The translations under genes and the position numbers were made by a program. From Acidobacteria bacterium AB60 (lineage in GTDB: Bacteria; Acidobacteriota; Terriglobia; Terriglobales; Acidobacteriaceae), in NCBI GenBank assembly GCA_008682415.1, contig VANK01000005.1:124001-188000 (forward strand): a stretch of DNA of 64,000 nt, written 5' to 3'. The notes under the pieces were generated by a model. It was not told where the DNA came from. It saw nothing but the letters and a program-made list of their open reading frames with translations, and ran no database searches. Each line of letters begins with the position of its first letter. Positions within the stretch are counted from its first letter, which is position 1. Positions 41,788 through 50,155 of the stretch are shown here, piece after piece.

Positions 41788-44763
41788 TCAGTTGATGGTG
41801 AGGGTAAAGGTGGTGGTGTTGGTAATGGTCGAGGTGGTGGAGTCGGTTCCGGTGATGGTGACCGTGTAGGTGCCCTTGGGCGGGTTGGAGGCGGTGCTGC
41901 TACTGCTGCCGCCGCCGCCACCGCAGGCAGTGATGGCCATTCCGATGGCGCCGAGTGCGATGAGGCAGGCGAGGCCGCGGAGTTTGCGGGAGCCGCGCGC
42001 CAGGAAACCCGCGAGGAGCAGCCCGGCGAAGGCGATGCCCGCGGGCAGGTTGCGCGATCCGGGTTGGGGAGCGTTGCCGCGCGCGGCGTGGCCCGGGGCG
42101 CCCAGGCGTTTGAAGGCCGGATTGCCGGGAGACTTGAGGGCGGCTCCGCACTGCACGGCGTTGGTGTTGATGGTGACCGTGGTCGAGGCGGCTGTGGTGC
42201 CGGAGACGACGACGGTTCCGCCAGCGGAGGTGGCGTTGGCAAAGGCGTAGCAGGCGTTCTGCAGAGAGCTGCTGCTGGTGCTCAAGGTGAGGTTGACGGT
42301 GCCGGTGTATCCGCCGCTGGGCGTAACGGTGATGGTGGAGGTGCCGGTGGAGCCCTGGGCGACGGTGATGTTGGTGGCGCCGAGAGCGATGGTGCCCTTA
42401 CCGGAGCTGGGATTGGAGATGACGATCTCGCCGACGCCGACCGAGGGAGCATGGGTGGCATCGCCCGCATACTGGGCGACGATCTCGTGGGTGCCGGGGG
42501 TGGTGAAGGTGGTGGCGTACGTCAGGGTGCCGTTGGAGAGGGTGGGGGCGGGGCTGACGGTGGTGCCGCCCGTTGCTCCGAAGGCGGTGCCGCCGTCGAC
42601 CTGCAGGTTCACAGTGCCGCTGGGCGTGCCGGTGCCCGAGGTCACGGAGACCGTGAAGGTGACACTGGCTCCGACGTTGGCGGTGGCGGGCGCTACGGAG
42701 ACGGCGGTCTGTGTTGTGAACAATCCGCTGGTGGCCCCGTTCGAGTTGGTCGGCCAGACCGCTGCGATCTTGCCAATGTCGAGCGAGCCGATGCCGGTCA
42801 CCTCGTCATAGCCGGCGTTCGCTGAGGATCCGCCGGAGTTCGATCCGCAGGCTGCCGTTCCTGACGTGCAGTTGTTGTTGCCACTGGTGACATCGTGGAT
42901 GGCGCCCGAGGTGTAGTTGGCGTTGGCTGCCGCAAGCTGGTAGAGGACCGGATTGATGTTGCCCTGGCCCTTGGTGTAGTTCAGCTTCTGATTGAGGAGG
43001 GCCACCATGCCGGCGAAGATGGGGGTGGCGAAGCTGGTGCCGCCGGCGGCGGTCAAGTCGTTGGTGGCGGAATCACGAAAGCCGGCCGTGCAACTCGAAG
43101 ACTGCGCGGGTGTGGCTCCGTTCGCAGGCTGCCACGAGGTTGGATCGCTGGAGCAGTAGAGGAATCCAGGGAGACCGGGCGACGAGTAGAACGCGATATC
43201 CGGCACCAGGCGAAATGTTCCCGAGGCGATTCCTGGAACGCCGGTCTGCCAGGAGGGACGGGACACGAGCGTACTGGTGCCGCCACCCGTGGCGCTGAGG
43301 CATTGGCCGGCGGTTTCCGCGGCCGCAGTACAGCTTGCGACGTCGTCGTTCCAGACGACCTCGGGAACGTACTGCTTGAGCGAACTGGTCAGATCGTTGC
43401 TCACGCTCTTTGTCGAGGAGTTGTAGTTGGAGTTCCAGTAGGTAGAGAACTGCGAACCCCCGAAGATATCGTCGGCGGTCATCTCGGTTCCGCCCACGCC
43501 GGTGACGTAGGCGCTGCTGGCGGGGTAGTTGACGCTAATGGTGTTCTGCTGCGCGGCGGTGACTCCCGAGAGGCCGTTGCAGGCCTGGGAGCCCTGATCG
43601 CCGGAGGCTGCCAGCACGGTCTGCCCCTGCGCGGCGGCCTGCTGCAGAATGGCGTCTTCGGAGGCATAGAACGATGCGCCTACTGCCGGCTCGCAGGCGG
43701 AGTAGCTGACGCTGATGATATTGCCGATCATCTCGTCGACCGCATATTGAATCGAGGTCCAGATGCCGCCGGAGTTGGTCGAATTTCCGGTGTAGACGAG
43801 CACCACGTTGGCGCCGGGAGCGATGGCGCTGGCCCACTCCAGATCGAGATCGGACTCGCCCTCATCCCCCTGGGAGATGGTCAGGTCGGCTCCCGTGCCG
43901 GGAACATAGACCAGCGTGGGATCTTTCTTCGTAAGCCCAGAGGCGGTCTGGAAGGCCTCGACATCGCCGACGTGCACATAGGATTGACCGATGATGGTGA
44001 TCGTCTGACCTGCACCATTAACCCCCGCGCTATACAGAGGGCCGATGTCATACGCGGTCACGATATCGGGAGGCGCGAAGAAGACATTCCCCGAGGCGCC
44101 TGAGGTGAATCCCGGACGCGGCTTGCTGTGATTGGGGTGGGGGCGGAAGTCGTTCAGGTTGCGAATGTCGGAGACGACCGGGGCAATCGCGGCCGGGAGA
44201 GTCAGTTCCGTGGCCGGGGCGAAGTGGCGCTCTCCGGCGACGTTGTAGTAGTGCATCTGCGTTCCGAAGGCGGACTCGACCTGCCCGACGGTTCCGGAGA
44301 AGCGGATGGCGTTGTGGCTGCGATTGACCGAATCGACGGAGAAGCCCTGCTGCTCCAGCCATGCGGAGACCGTATCGATATCGGCCTGCGACATGCCAAA
44401 GCGTTCTGCGAACTGATCGGAGGTCAGCCACTGGTGGAAGAGAGGCGAGGCGGGATCCTGCTGGGCGGCGAGAAGAGCCTTCAGGTCGGCCTCCTGAGCA
44501 GCAGAGCGGTTGAACATGAGGGTGAGGCCGCTCAGCGGCGTCGAGGCGGGCATGCGGCCGGCTTCGAGGTCAGGGTTGGCGAGGGGATGCTGCGAACCTC
44601 TAATTATGGCGGTTTCCGCCCCGTTCACTTCCGCTGCGATGCGCGCGGCGGGGGCCTGCGCCACTGCGGCGGAGCTCAGCAGCGAGAGCGCGAGGGCGCA
44701 AGCAGCAAGCATGCCGCACATCCGGAGCCGGCCATGCAGGAGTGTTGCGAAGATGGTCTTCAT
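41788..44763 (-). CDS. S53 family (sedolisin/kumamolisin) peptidase with Ig-like domain and C-terminal anchor module
   Basis: A 991-residue secreted acid-protease-type enzyme. Signal peptide (residues 1-36), Pro-kumamolisin activation domain (about 70-210), then the catalytic domain with EGESDLDLEWASAIAPG (Glu and Asp, about 300) and AGGTSFATPIFAGMVALL (Ser, about 573), so the catalytic residues look complete. One Ig-like domain follows (about 690-790, QYAGDATHAPS), then a second beta-rich region. The C-terminus has a hydrophobic stretch, an Arg/Lys-rich stretch, a second hydrophobic stretch ending ITACGGGGG, a Ser-rich linker and a short GTYTVTITGT segment. The same arrangement ends the S53-like protein at 21475. 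Probably active at acidic pH, fitting an acidophilic soil bacterium. Confidence 0.92.
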   Translation of the reverse strand: MKTIFATLLHGRLRMCGMLAACALALSLLSSAAVAQAPAARIAAEVNGAETAIIRGSQHPLANPDLEAGRMPASTPLSGLTLMFNRSAAQEADLKALLAAQQDPASPLFHQWLTSDQFAERFGMSQADIDTVSAWLEQQGFSVDSVNRSHNAIRFSGTVGQVESAFGTQMHYYNVAGERHFAPATELTLPAAIAPVVSDIRNLNDFRPHPNHSKPRPGFTSGASGNVFFAPPDIVTAYDIGPLYSAGVNGAGQTITIIGQSYVHVGDVEAFQTASGLTKKDPTLVYVPGTGADLTISQGDEGESDLDLEWASAIAPGANVVLVYTGNSTNSGGIWTSIQYAVDEMIGNIISVSYSACEPAVGASFYASEDAILQQAAAQGQTVLAASGDQGSQACNGLSGVTAAQQNTISVNYPASSAYVTGVGGTEMTADDIFGGSQFSTYWNSNYNSSTKSVSNDLTSSLKQYVPEVVWNDDVASCTAAAETAGQCLSATGGGTSTLVSRPSWQTGVPGIASGTFRLVPDIAFYSSPGLPGFLYCSSDPTSWQPANGATPAQSSSCTAGFRDSATNDLTAAGGTSFATPIFAGMVALLNQKLNYTKGQGNINPVLYQLAAANANYTSGAIHDVTSGNNNCTSGTAACGSNSGGSSANAGYDEVTGIGSLDIGKIAAVWPTNSNGATSGLFTTQTAVSVAPATANVGASVTFTVSVTSGTGTPSGTVNLQVDGGTAFGATGGTTVSPAPTLSNGTLTYATTFTTPGTHEIVAQYAGDATHAPSVGVGEIVISNPSSGKGTIALGATNITVAQGSTGTSTITVTPSGGYTGTVNLTLSTSSSSLQNACYAFANATSAGGTVVVSGTTAASTTVTINTNAVQCGAALKSPGNPAFKRLGAPGHAARGNAPQPGSRNLPAGIAFAGLLLAGFLARGSRKLRGLACLIALGAIGMAITACGGGGGSSSSTASNPPKGTYTVTITGTDSTTSTITNTTTFTLTIN

Positions 44764-45062
44764 CGTTTTCCCTTGTGGATCTAAAGATGGAGGTCCCTCG
44801 AAGCGGAGACTGTGAGCGTCCTATTCAGATACTCCGGCGCAGGATAAACGCCGGAAGGCCAAGACGGGAAGAATGGAGTTCAGTCGATGCGAGCCCCCTT
44901 TTGAATATGACGAAAGGGCAACCAGGGGAGCACGCGGAGGCTACCCGCTTCTACATAGACTCCGAACGCCGCACAAAGTTGTGAGCGCAGGGAGGTTTTC
45001 AGAATTGAGAGGAATGTGGAGGCGGCTTTCTGGTGACGGGGGTGGACGGGTTTACCGTGGAA
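44764..45062. other. 299-bp region between the S53 protease and MerR-TPR genes
   Basis: Should carry the S53 promoter on the minus strand. A short inverted repeat, CCGGCG (44834-44839) with CGCCGG (44849-44854), lies in the expected leader. Otherwise I see nothing. Confidence 0.4.
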
Positions 45063-46004
45063 TCACTCTTCGGAGGGGACGACGGACAGGCCGGCCCGCC
45101 TGGGGGCAGGGGCAACGAAGCGGTCGGTGCGCCAGGCAATCGCTAGTTTTTCGCGGCCCAGAAGCTTACGGATCTGGATGCGGGCGTGGTCGGCCCAGGG
45201 CCCGGTGCGGTCGAGGCGCACATACGCCTGCCAGTGGCGCAGGGCATCGCGGCGCTCGCCCTTGCGTTCATAAGCCAGGGCGAGATTGTAGTGGGCGTCC
45301 GCATAGCGCGGCGCCAGCTGGGTGGCATGCCGGTAAGCCTCAATCGACTCGTCGTAGCGTTCGAGCTCATCGAGAACGTTGCCGAGATCGAAGAAGGCAA
45401 GGACGTATTCCGGATCGGCCTGGGTGGCCTTGCGATACAGCTCTTCGGCGCGGCCGTACTGGCGGAGGTGGAAGAAGATGGTTCCGAGATTGATGTAGGC
45501 GGCGGCGTAGCCCGGATCGGCGTTGAGGATCTCCGTGTAGAGCTGGATGGCGCTTTGCTTGTCGCCGGCTTCTTCCGCCTGCACCGCGAGCAGGAACTGA
45601 TCCTGCACGCGCTGGAGGCCGGCGTTGGGAGAGGCTAGGGGTACGGCCTCCGCAACTGCTTCCTTTTGCCCGGCGCGCTCGAAGTCGAAGATGAGCTGGC
45701 GGCGGATGGGGTCGACCATGGCGCCAAGGTGCCGGAAGGCGATGCGGCTGCCGTTGCGGACGACGGTGGCCTCGATGAGCGGATTCTTCATGCCGGCGAC
45801 GGCCTTCATGGCGGAGACCGAGTGGCGGATGGAGGCGGCGGGAACATCTTCTTCGCGCAGGGAACGCAGCGTTCTCAACTGGCCGAGGTCCTGAAAGGAG
45901 TAGGTCTGCTGCGGCTGGATCAAACCGGCTCTCTCCCAGCCCTGCAGTTGCCGGGAACTGATTTGCAGGATCCGCAAGACATCCTGGCGGCTATAGCTAT
46001 TCAC
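45063..46004 (-). CDS. MerR-type helix-turn-helix fused to TPR repeats
   Basis: A 313-residue protein. Residues 1-70 are a MerR-like winged helix: YSRQDVLRILQISSRQLQGWERAGLI, TYSFQDLGQLRTLRSLREEDV. A linker of about 60 residues follows, then at least four tetratricopeptide repeats (about 135-270): AIQLYTEILNADPGYAAAYI, AEELYRKATQADPEYVLAFF, SIEAYRHATQLAPRYADAHY and a degenerate fourth. The C-terminal 40 residues are basic. The TPR part takes the place of the usual dimerisation/effector region of MerR regulators and suggests control through a protein partner. It is a single gene, upstream of tRNA-Thr on the same strand sense. Confidence 0.82.
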   Translation of the reverse strand: MNSYSRQDVLRILQISSRQLQGWERAGLIQPQQTYSFQDLGQLRTLRSLREEDVPAASIRHSVSAMKAVAGMKNPLIEATVVRNGSRIAFRHLGAMVDPIRRQLIFDFERAGQKEAVAEAVPLASPNAGLQRVQDQFLLAVQAEEAGDKQSAIQLYTEILNADPGYAAAYINLGTIFFHLRQYGRAEELYRKATQADPEYVLAFFDLGNVLDELERYDESIEAYRHATQLAPRYADAHYNLALAYERKGERRDALRHWQAYVRLDRTGPWADHARIQIRKLLGREKLAIAWRTDRFVAPAPRRAGLSVVPSEE

Positions 46005-46134
46005 TCTTGGCTCCCGTGGTTGATCCGGCTCTGCCTCGGGTTTTTCAACTGCGAATCCCGGTCGTGTTCAGGAGTTCATGCGCTGACGAATCGCGCGGTC
46101 ACCGCTCACTTGCAGCGATTATGCCAAGAATACG

Positions 46135-46184
46135 GGTGGATAAGCAGACCGGAATTACGCCGGCAATAAAAAGAGGGTGGATAA
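46135..46184 (-). promoter_or_regulatory. Two DnaA-box-like 9-mers
   Basis: TTATCCACC occurs on the minus strand at 46143-46135 and again at 46184-46176, in the same orientation and 41 bases apart. Each differs from the DnaA consensus TTATCCACA at the last base only. They sit between the MerR-TPR gene and tRNA-Thr. Chance occurrence is possible. Confidence 0.3.
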
Positions 46185-46272
46185 GTGGTGCCTTATTAGG
46201 TACCTTTGGGCGGCGGGGTGCGTCTGCTTGTGGAGAACGAGGGAGAAACTGCGGGAGGCGAGGCGGGAGACG

Positions 46273-46348
46273 TGGAGCCGACGATCGGACTTGAACCGAT
46301 GACCTGCTGATTACGAATCAGCTGCTCTACCAACTGAGCTACGTCGGC
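46273..46348 (-). tRNA. tRNA-Thr (anticodon CGT), CCA encoded
   Basis: Minus-strand 76-base cloverleaf. The acceptor stem GCCGACG pairs with CGTCGGC, the D arm contains GTAGCTCAGTTGGTAGAGC, and the anticodon stem GCTGA/TCAGC closes the loop TTCGTAA, giving anticodon CGT (codon ACG, Thr). The T arm has the usual GGTTCAAGTCC. The discriminator is T and the 3' CCA is encoded. Confidence 0.96.
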
Positions 46349-46454
46349 GTGCCTCTTGCGATTGTACCGTTGTGGTGGGATTCGGTAAAGTTTAGGTTCG
46401 GCTGGGGAAGGCGCATCCAACGGTGCGTTGTTTCTTTTTCGGCCGGGAGAGGAC

Positions 46455-46721
46455 ATGACCATCCCAGAGCCTATTGCGCAGACGGTGCAGCTGGCGTTTC
46501 GGATTGCGTTTGTGTGGGCAGGAGGCTTTCTGCTGGCGGTGGCGGTGCGCGCCCTCCTTCCAGACCAGGTGGGCTTCACGGTGGCGGGGAAGCAGGGGCC
46601 GCTGTTCATCCCTTTCAGCCGGGTTGGATTCTGGACATGCCTGTGGGCGGCGGTGACGGTGACGGTGCTGGTGGTGGTGCGGGCGATGATGGGCGACATT
46701 ACTTCCGGGCCGACACGCTGA
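46455..46721 (+). CDS. Small membrane protein, two predicted spans
   Basis: An 88-residue protein of unknown function. The start at 46455 follows GGGAGAGG with a short spacer. Hydrophobic segments lie at about 10-32 (VQLAFRIAFVWAGGFLLAVAV) and 55-77 (FWTCLWAAVTVTVLVVVRAM), with a short soluble loop between (DQVGFTVAGKQGPLFIPFSR). No family recognised. The next gene begins 48 bases later on the same strand, so they may be cotranscribed. Confidence 0.65.
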   Translation: MTIPEPIAQTVQLAFRIAFVWAGGFLLAVAVRALLPDQVGFTVAGKQGPLFIPFSRVGFWTCLWAAVTVTVLVVVRAMMGDITSGPTR

Positions 46722-46769
46722 GGTTTTCCGCGATCCAGTCGGGCGGCGATTCCCGCTATACTGCCTTCC

Positions 46770-47408
46770 ATGTTTGAGGAGAGTCCCGATCAGGAGTGGC
46801 GTCGGCTGACGAAGCTGTACGGCGCAATGTACGACGGCCAGCTGCTGGAGCTTGCGGCGTCTCTGGGCGATCTGACCGAGATGGCTCAAACAGTGCTGCG
46901 GGATGAGCTGCGGAAGCGCGGACTCGGTGATCCGCTGGCGGCGGGCTGGTCGGCGCGCGAGCGCCTGGACGAGCACGAAGCTGCCGAGCACGGGGTAGAG
47001 GCGCCGCACGGTGATGCGACGAAGCGCCCGGTTGAGTACACATGGAAGGTAGAGCTGTGCCGTTGCGAGGACTCGACCGAGAGCTGGCAGGTCGGGGAGG
47101 CCTTGCGGCGCGCGGGGATTCAGTGCTGGTTGAATCCAACCCAGTTCCCTTCCGATCTTCGCGGACCGATTGTGATGGTTGCGGCCGATCAGTTGGAGGA
47201 GGCGAGGGCGGTGATCGCGCAGCCGATTCCTCAAGACATCGTTGATCAGTCGAAGGAAGAGGTCCCGGAGTACGAGGCACCGGTGTGCCCGTCGTGCGGA
47301 GCGGCCGATCCAGTCCTGATCTCCGCAGAGCCCTCAAACGCCTGGGAGTGCGAGTCCTGTGGACGGGAGTGGACGGACGCAGTGGACGCGTCTGCGCCGA
47401 GTTCCTGA
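46770..47408 (+). CDS. DUF2007-like protein with C-terminal zinc ribbon
   Basis: A 212-residue cytoplasmic protein. Residues 1-55 are helical (WRRLTKLYGAMYDGQLLELA, TEMAQTVLRDELRKRG). Residues about 90-150 resemble DUF2007, a small ferredoxin-like domain: ESWQVGEALRRAGIQCWLN and IVMVAADQLEEARAVI. The C-terminus has a four-cysteine zinc ribbon (CPSCG, then CESCG 23 residues later). The function is unknown; the ribbon suggests protein or nucleic-acid contact. The DUF2007 call is from memory of the pattern. Confidence 0.65.
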   Translation: MFEESPDQEWRRLTKLYGAMYDGQLLELAASLGDLTEMAQTVLRDELRKRGLGDPLAAGWSARERLDEHEAAEHGVEAPHGDATKRPVEYTWKVELCRCEDSTESWQVGEALRRAGIQCWLNPTQFPSDLRGPIVMVAADQLEEARAVIAQPIPQDIVDQSKEEVPEYEAPVCPSCGAADPVLISAEPSNAWECESCGREWTDAVDASAPSS

Positions 47409-47828
47409 GTCGGGGACGGCTGAGGACGGGCTGCGGAGATACCTGGGTTGGGATGGTGCCAGGGTGCGAGGGGCGATCTGGCTCCAGAAATGGAAAGAGC
47501 CGCCCGGCAACAGGGCAGCTCCTTCCTTAGGGAGAATAGTTCCAACGGAGGCAAAGCCATCAGAACTTTCTGGCTGCATAGTAGGTGCGGGGGAAGGGTG
47601 TGTCAAGGACAATCCGAAACGCCTACAAACACTTCGCAATCAGCAACTTATAAAAACGGAAAACGGAAAATGAGCGGGTGGATATTCGACGGATCTTCGC
47701 CTTTTTGTTCCGGTTTTCGTGGGGTTTAAGGGGACTTTTCTCGGAAACGGGACGTGTTTTCCACAGCCTTGCGGTCGTGCATTTACCTCTCGGATGCGCT
47801 TTTTCGCAGGCCCGCGACGAGGGCCGGA
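47409..47828. other. 420-bp convergent intergenic region
   Basis: Between the zinc-ribbon gene (plus) and the DUF6599-type gene (minus). It contains an imperfect hairpin (47497-47521, GAGC-x-GCCC with GGGC-x-GCTC) with T-rich sequence on its minus-strand side, likely a terminator. The middle is A-rich with direct ACGGAAA repeats near 47655. One perfect DnaA-box match, TTTTCCACA, lies at 47757-47765. No gene seen. Confidence 0.45.
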
Positions 47829-48998
47829 TTACTCGCGCAGATCGAGGCGGATAAACTCCGCTTCGTAGAGCGAGGACGCGGGTTTGCCTTTCGCCATCCG
47901 GTACAAGGCCCTGCCGCCGCCGAGGAAGAAGCCGAGAAGGAGTGCCGCGACGGACCCGATGATGACGAGTTCGGCGATGCCGAGGAGGAGTTTGCCGGTT
48001 TTGGAGACCTCCGACTCGGTGGGCTGGGGAATGGAGACGTACTCCGATTCGTAGTGAACGCTGGCGAGGAGCTTGTGGCTTTCGTCAGGGATGGCGTCGC
48101 CGCTGACGAGGGCGACGACGGGGCCGGTGCGGCGCACCTCCAGCGAGGCCTGGTCGGAGTCCTGGAGGGGCTTGGGGAAGGCAGGCTGGGCGTTCGCCCC
48201 GGCCTTGAGGTAGTCGCGAATGCGGGCTTCCTGAGCCTGGGCCATCTGGGGGGTGGGGTAGTCGATGAGGGTGAGGACGGCAGGCCCGGAGTTGAGGGTG
48301 TAGTTGGCGGTGACGGTCTCCGCGCCGCGGTCGAAGCCGACCAGGTCGGGCGGGAGAACGCCACCCGATCCGGCGTAGGAAGCGGAGCCGACGGCGTAGT
48401 GCGTGGTCTGGGCGTCGAGCGACTTCTTGGGGAGATCGGAGAGGATGGGGGGAGCGAGGGCCCTGGTTCCCTGGGCAGTGGGAAGCTGGGTGGCCAGTTC
48501 GCGCAGCTCCGAGCCAGTCATGGGATTGACGTGGGAGAAGGTGGCGTCGACGACCGTGCTGCCCTGCCAAAAGAGCACGCGATTGTGGTAGGAGGCAGCG
48601 CCGTTGCCGATGTCCTCGCGGGGCCACCCGTTGGCGCGGTAGAAGGAATAGGCCCCGTAGGCGCCACTGAGGTCGTTGAATCGCAGCGCGCGAAGGGTGA
48701 GGGTCTCACCGGCCTTCTTATAGTGGACTTCAAGGCCATTCTGGAAGCCGTATTCCTTGAGGGCTGCGGTGTTGGCGGAGTCGACCTGCGCGGGGTCAGC
48801 CAGGGGTCGCGGCGCGTCGCTTTGTTCCCATCCGGCGAAGGATTCCGGCAGCAGCGGGCGCGGGACGGAGATGGAGACGGCGCCGGCGGTCTGGGACTTG
48901 GGGTGATCGGGTTTGGCCTGGGCTGCGACGGTGACCGGGCCGGCGATAACCGCGGCACCCAGCATCAGTGCAATGCAACGCATTCGTTTCGACTCCAA
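47829..48998 (-). CDS. Exported DUF6599-type protein with C-terminal membrane anchor
   Basis: A 389-residue protein with signal peptide (IALMLGAAVIAGPVTVAAQA). The mature part contains LLPESFAGWEQSDAPRPL near residue 50 and YGFQNGLEVHYKKAGETLTLRA, patterns I associate with the acidobacterial DUF6599 group. A hydrophobic segment near residues 342-365 (LLLGIAELVIIGSVAALLLGFFLGG) precedes a short basic, cytoplasmic-type tail. Function unknown; the topology (large outer domain, single C-terminal anchor) suits an envelope protein. Monocistronic. Confidence 0.72.
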   Translation of the reverse strand: MESKRMRCIALMLGAAVIAGPVTVAAQAKPDHPKSQTAGAVSISVPRPLLPESFAGWEQSDAPRPLADPAQVDSANTAALKEYGFQNGLEVHYKKAGETLTLRALRFNDLSGAYGAYSFYRANGWPREDIGNGAASYHNRVLFWQGSTVVDATFSHVNPMTGSELRELATQLPTAQGTRALAPPILSDLPKKSLDAQTTHYAVGSASYAGSGGVLPPDLVGFDRGAETVTANYTLNSGPAVLTLIDYPTPQMAQAQEARIRDYLKAGANAQPAFPKPLQDSDQASLEVRRTGPVVALVSGDAIPDESHKLLASVHYESEYVSIPQPTESEVSKTGKLLLGIAELVIIGSVAALLLGFFLGGGRALYRMAKGKPASSLYEAEFIRLDLRE

Positions 48999-49110
48999 AC
49001 TTCAGACTACTAGCCCAGGCTTGCGCGATGTTCTTCGGGGCCTTCTACTGTTGGACACTGGGCGGGCCGGAAAGGTTCCCGCCGGGTGAGCGTAAGCTGG
49101 AATCGTCAGC

Positions 49111-49683
49111 GTGCATGAGGGTGCCTTGGCGAAGATTCCCCGGTCCCATCTGGCACAAGTCGATCTCGTTCCGGCCACCTCGGCTGATGAGCCGATCGTG
49201 GCGAATCTGCTGCAGCTTTACATCTACGACTTCAGCGAGATCATCGCCCTGGAGGTGGGAGCGGACGGGCGATTCGCGTATCCGCAGCTGCCACGCTACT
49301 GGTCGGAGAGCTCGCGGTATCCGTTTCTCGCCGCGGTGCACGGCCGATGGGCGGGGCTGGTGTTTGTGCGCGCGGAAGCGGAGCCTGTGCCTGTGTGGGA
49401 TATGGCGGAGTTCTTTGTAATGCGGGGCTACCGGCGTCAGGGAGTGGGAACGCGCCTGGCTCATTTGGCGTTTCAGCGGTTTCCGGGGGAGTGGCAGGTC
49501 CGCGTGATGGAGTCGAATTATGCGGCGCGCCACTTCTGGGAACGGGCGATCGAGGAGTTCACCGGAAGGCCGCCGGAGTCGACGCGAGCGGACGCGGACG
49601 GCGGTTTGCGCCATGTCTACCGATTTGAGTCGAAGCCGGCATTCAGTCGAGGGCCGGACACGCTCATCCCCTCCATGGGGTGA
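49111..49683 (+). CDS. GNAT family N-acetyltransferase (1)
   Basis: A 190-residue acetyltransferase. The acetyl-CoA-binding motif A is MAEFFVMRGYRRQGVGTRLAHLAF near residue 105, with R-x2-G-x-G present. Motif B follows as WQVRVMESNYAARHFWERAI. The N-terminus PATSADEPIVANLLQLYIYDFSE is common in this fold. The start is a GTG at 49111; a TTG at 49126 with GAGG just upstream is an alternative. The acceptor substrate is unknown. The 3' end overlaps the convergent methyltransferase gene by 20 bases. Confidence 0.86.
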   Translation: MHEGALAKIPRSHLAQVDLVPATSADEPIVANLLQLYIYDFSEIIALEVGADGRFAYPQLPRYWSESSRYPFLAAVHGRWAGLVFVRAEAEPVPVWDMAEFFVMRGYRRQGVGTRLAHLAFQRFPGEWQVRVMESNYAARHFWERAIEEFTGRPPESTRADADGGLRHVYRFESKPAFSRGPDTLIPSMG

Positions 49684-50155
49684 GGCGCGGCACCCAGCGG
49701 CGGACGTTTCGGCGATAGCGGCGATAGGACTCCCCGTAGGTGCGGGTGAGCTTGGGCTCCTCGTAGAAGCGCACGAAGATGTCCATGATCGCAACGGAGA
49801 CCGCGAGTTCGATGACGATGCTGGTGCTCCAGAAGAGGAGTGCCTCTCCGGCCAATCCCATGCCAACGCCCACGTACATGGGATTGCGCACAAAGCGATA
49901 GAGTCCGCTGACAACCAGGTTTTCGGTAGGGACGGTAGGCACCAGGGAGCCGCGTCCGACCACGACGAAGCGCGAGATGGATTCGAGGAGGGGGATCACG
50001 CCCAGGCCGATCAGGAGCCAGCCAATGACCTCGTTGGGCCCAGGCACGATACGAAAATGGGTAAAGCTCCAGGGCAGGATGACCAGCAGAAGACCGGGGC
50101 CCCCCAGGAGCGTGAACAGGATGGAGGCGATGAGGTTACGGCGAAAGCTGGCCAT
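49664..50155 (-). CDS. Isoprenylcysteine carboxyl methyltransferase-like (ICMT/PEMT) membrane protein
   Basis: A 163-residue protein with four hydrophobic segments. The diagnostic C-terminal motif is present: LVVSGLYRFVRNPMYVGVGMGLAGEALLF, then EEPKLTRTYGESYRRYRRNVRRWVP. In this family the RNPMY and EE-x2-L segments bind S-adenosylmethionine. Bacterial members methylate lipids or small molecules; the substrate is not known. The ATG overlaps the stop of the upstream membrane-protein gene by one base (TGATG), so translation is coupled. Confidence 0.85.
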   Translation of the reverse strand: MASFRRNLIASILFTLLGGPGLLLVILPWSFTHFRIVPGPNEVIGWLLIGLGVIPLLESISRFVVVGRGSLVPTVPTENLVVSGLYRFVRNPMYVGVGMGLAGEALLFWSTSIVIELAVSVAIMDIFVRFYEEPKLTRTYGESYRRYRRNVRRWVPRLTPWRG

